Below the pieces are notes generated by a model. It was not told where the DNA came from, did not search any database, and saw only the letters and a list, made by a program, of their open reading frames with translations. The position numbers were made by a program, and so were the translations under genes. Below, piece after piece: positions 62,848 to 64,000 of a stretch of DNA of 64,000 nt; the first letter of the stretch is position 1, and every line of letters starts with the position of its first letter. Source of the stretch: an uncultured Acholeplasmatales bacterium (lineage in GTDB: Bacteria > Bacillota_I > Bacilli_A > Acholeplasmatales > Anaeroplasmataceae); assembly GCA_944324705.1 (NCBI GenBank), contig CALUXI010000003.1, positions 1 to 64,000 on the forward strand, read 5' to 3'.

Positions 62848-64000
62848 TTACTCCTTATCTATTTTTACATTTTCATATTTAATGTTTAAAACATTTTTTT
62901 CTTCAATACTAGACTTAGCTTTTATTGTTAAATTCTTAAATAAAATATTATTAATCGGTCTAGCTTCTAAACCATTTAAACTAATTGCTTTCTTTGCATT
63001 AGTACAAACTAAATCTTCAATTACAATATTTCTAAATTCAGGTATATCATCTTCTAAAATATTATTAACTACATCTCGTGATTCATTTTCCATTCTAAAC
63101 AATTCATAACCACAAGTCATAATAATAGCTTCATTAATAATATCTACCATATATGTATTTTTAATTTTAATATTTTCTACAACCCCACCTCTACCAATTT
63201 GGGTTTTAAAACGTAGACCAATATCTGTGCCAATAAATGTATTATTTTTAGCTACAACGTCTTTAATACCTCGTGACATTTCACTTCCAAATACAATACC
63301 ACCATGAGCATTAAAAACTTTATTTCCCTCAATGACAACATTTTTTGTAGGTATTGGTGTAAGCCTTGCTTCTCTATTTTTACCAGCTTTTAAACAAATA
63401 CCATCATCACCAACACTAATTACATTATTTTTAATTAAAACTTTTTGACATGATTCAATATCAATTCCATCGCCATTTTGAGCATACGATTCATTATAAA
63501 TATAACATGAATCAATAACTAAATTATTGGTAAATAAAGGGTGAATATTCCAAGCTGGACTATTTCTAAATGTAGTTCCTTTTAATAAAACTTTGTCACA
63601 TTTAACTAATGAAACATTTACAGGTCTAAAATAATCATAATTATCTTGATATTTATCAATATTTTCTAGTGTTGGTTTTGGTTCATCCCCAGCAATAGCT
63701 AATTCATAACTTGATTTAGTAGGATACCAAATGTAACCTTCTTTAGTACTAATTAAAGTGTCATTACTAATTTCTAAACATTTTTTAAAGAATTTCTCTG
63801 TTACTTTAAATTGTTTAAGTGGACGCCAATTAAAACCATCACCATCAAAAACACCCGAACCAATAATACCAATATTTGTAGCTTCATAGGCACTAATTGG
63901 CGAAATGGTTCTAATTCTTTTTACGCCTTCATATTCTGTTAAAATTAAAGGATACCATTCTTTTACTTTTTTAAAAATTACTACTGATCCTTCTTTAGTT
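62848..64000 (-). CDS. Glycoside hydrolase family 28 (polygalacturonase-like), N-terminus beyond window
   Basis: The frame is open from the window end at 64000 to a stop at 62848 (384 codons), so the protein is cut at its N-terminus; an internal ATG at 63279 is not the start. All GH28 catalytic motifs are readable: NGDGIDIESC (for NTD), GDDGICLKAGK (the DD pair), NAHGGIVFGSEMSRG (the His) and GLRFK (the RxK). Upstream, GVFDGDGFNWRP, DYFRPVNVSLVKCDKVLLKG and SPAWNIHPLFTNNLVI follow the beta-helix pattern. It should hydrolyse galacturonan-like or related uronic/rhamnose glycans. The signal peptide region lies outside the window, so export is unknown. Confidence 0.93.
   Translation of the reverse strand, partial: TKEGSVVIFKKVKEWYPLILTEYEGVKRIRTISPISAYEATNIGIIGSGVFDGDGFNWRPLKQFKVTEKFFKKCLEISNDTLISTKEGYIWYPTKSSYELAIAGDEPKPTLENIDKYQDNYDYFRPVNVSLVKCDKVLLKGTTFRNSPAWNIHPLFTNNLVIDSCYIYNESYAQNGDGIDIESCQKVLIKNNVISVGDDGICLKAGKNREARLTPIPTKNVVIEGNKVFNAHGGIVFGSEMSRGIKDVVAKNNTFIGTDIGLRFKTQIGRGGVVENIKIKNTYMVDIINEAIIMTCGYELFRMENESRDVVNNILEDDIPEFRNIVIEDLVCTNAKKAISLNGLEARPINNILFKNLTIKAKSSIEEKNVLNIKYENVKIDKE

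Noticed and set aside
186-64000. Alternative genetic code (TGA as Trp), suggested by the Mollicute-like composition
   Set aside because: Trp is TGG in conserved proteins such as NusG, and genes end cleanly at TGA.
1-64000. tRNA or rRNA genes between the translation genes
   Set aside because: I looked for T-loop patterns on both strands and for rRNA-like blocks in the gaps; the only rRNA-like bits are the short L1-site mimics.

Overview
The window comes from a low-GC, strongly A+T-rich bacterium of the Bacilli/Tenericutes side of the Firmicutes, most likely a host-associated anaerobe such as an RF39-, Erysipelotrichia- or Acholeplasma-like lineage. The reasons are the gene order cysS-mrnC-rlmB-sigma-rpmG-secE-nusG-rplKAJL-ybxB-rpoB-rpoC (the Bacillus pattern), the anaerobic class III ribonucleotide reductase (nrdD/nrdG), a BcrA/HgdC-type activase pair, and giant surface proteins built from InlB-B/Listeria-Bacteroides repeats, beta-helices and GLUG motifs. 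The standard code fits: TGG is used for Trp and TGA stops genes. All but two genes lie on the minus strand. I see no tRNA, rRNA, CRISPR array or intact mobile element.

Layout. 1-8.1 kb: a two-gene unit for a lipoprotein and a secreted protein, then a heterodimeric ABC exporter pair, then a decayed ATPase (DUF4143-type) remnant. 8.1-24 kb: one gene for a surface protein of about 5,280 residues. 24.3-37.7 kb: the transcription/translation core, with readable promoters, an L10 leader, two 23S-like L1 sites and an rpoB-specific promoter. 37.7-43.2 kb: an unusual P-type ATPase with a large extracellular insertion, then mrnC and cysS. 43.3-45 kb: a GLUG-domain lipoprotein. 45.3-49.5 kb: the only plus-strand operon, a BcrAD-like activase and its HgdB-like partner. 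49.5-61.3 kb: compact housekeeping units (clc-nudix-PAP2; a degenerate P-loop protein; nnrD; nrdD-nrdG-dut; pgi; yutD-nfu-DUF212; MATE exporter). 61.3-62 kb: a graveyard of broken ORFs. 62-64 kb: a sugar nucleotidyltransferase behind a GH28 (polygalacturonase-type) gene cut by the window edge.

How the parts fit. The core block makes RNA polymerase, its factors NusG and a sigma factor, the translocase subunit SecE and the ribosomal stalk proteins, with autoregulatory leaders. The flanking blocks are surface and accessory functions: secreted adhesin-like proteins, exporters, ion transport and glycan attack. Intrinsic terminators repeatedly overlap the stop codon of the gene they end, which suggests genome compaction. 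The best candidates for new biology are the giant protein with a surface-type repeat on the cytoplasmic side of its membrane anchor, the P-type ATPase with an ectodomain in its M9-M10 loop, the acidic C-terminal tail of beta', and the free-standing BcrAD/HgdB-like pair with a G8 tract in an essential-looking motif.
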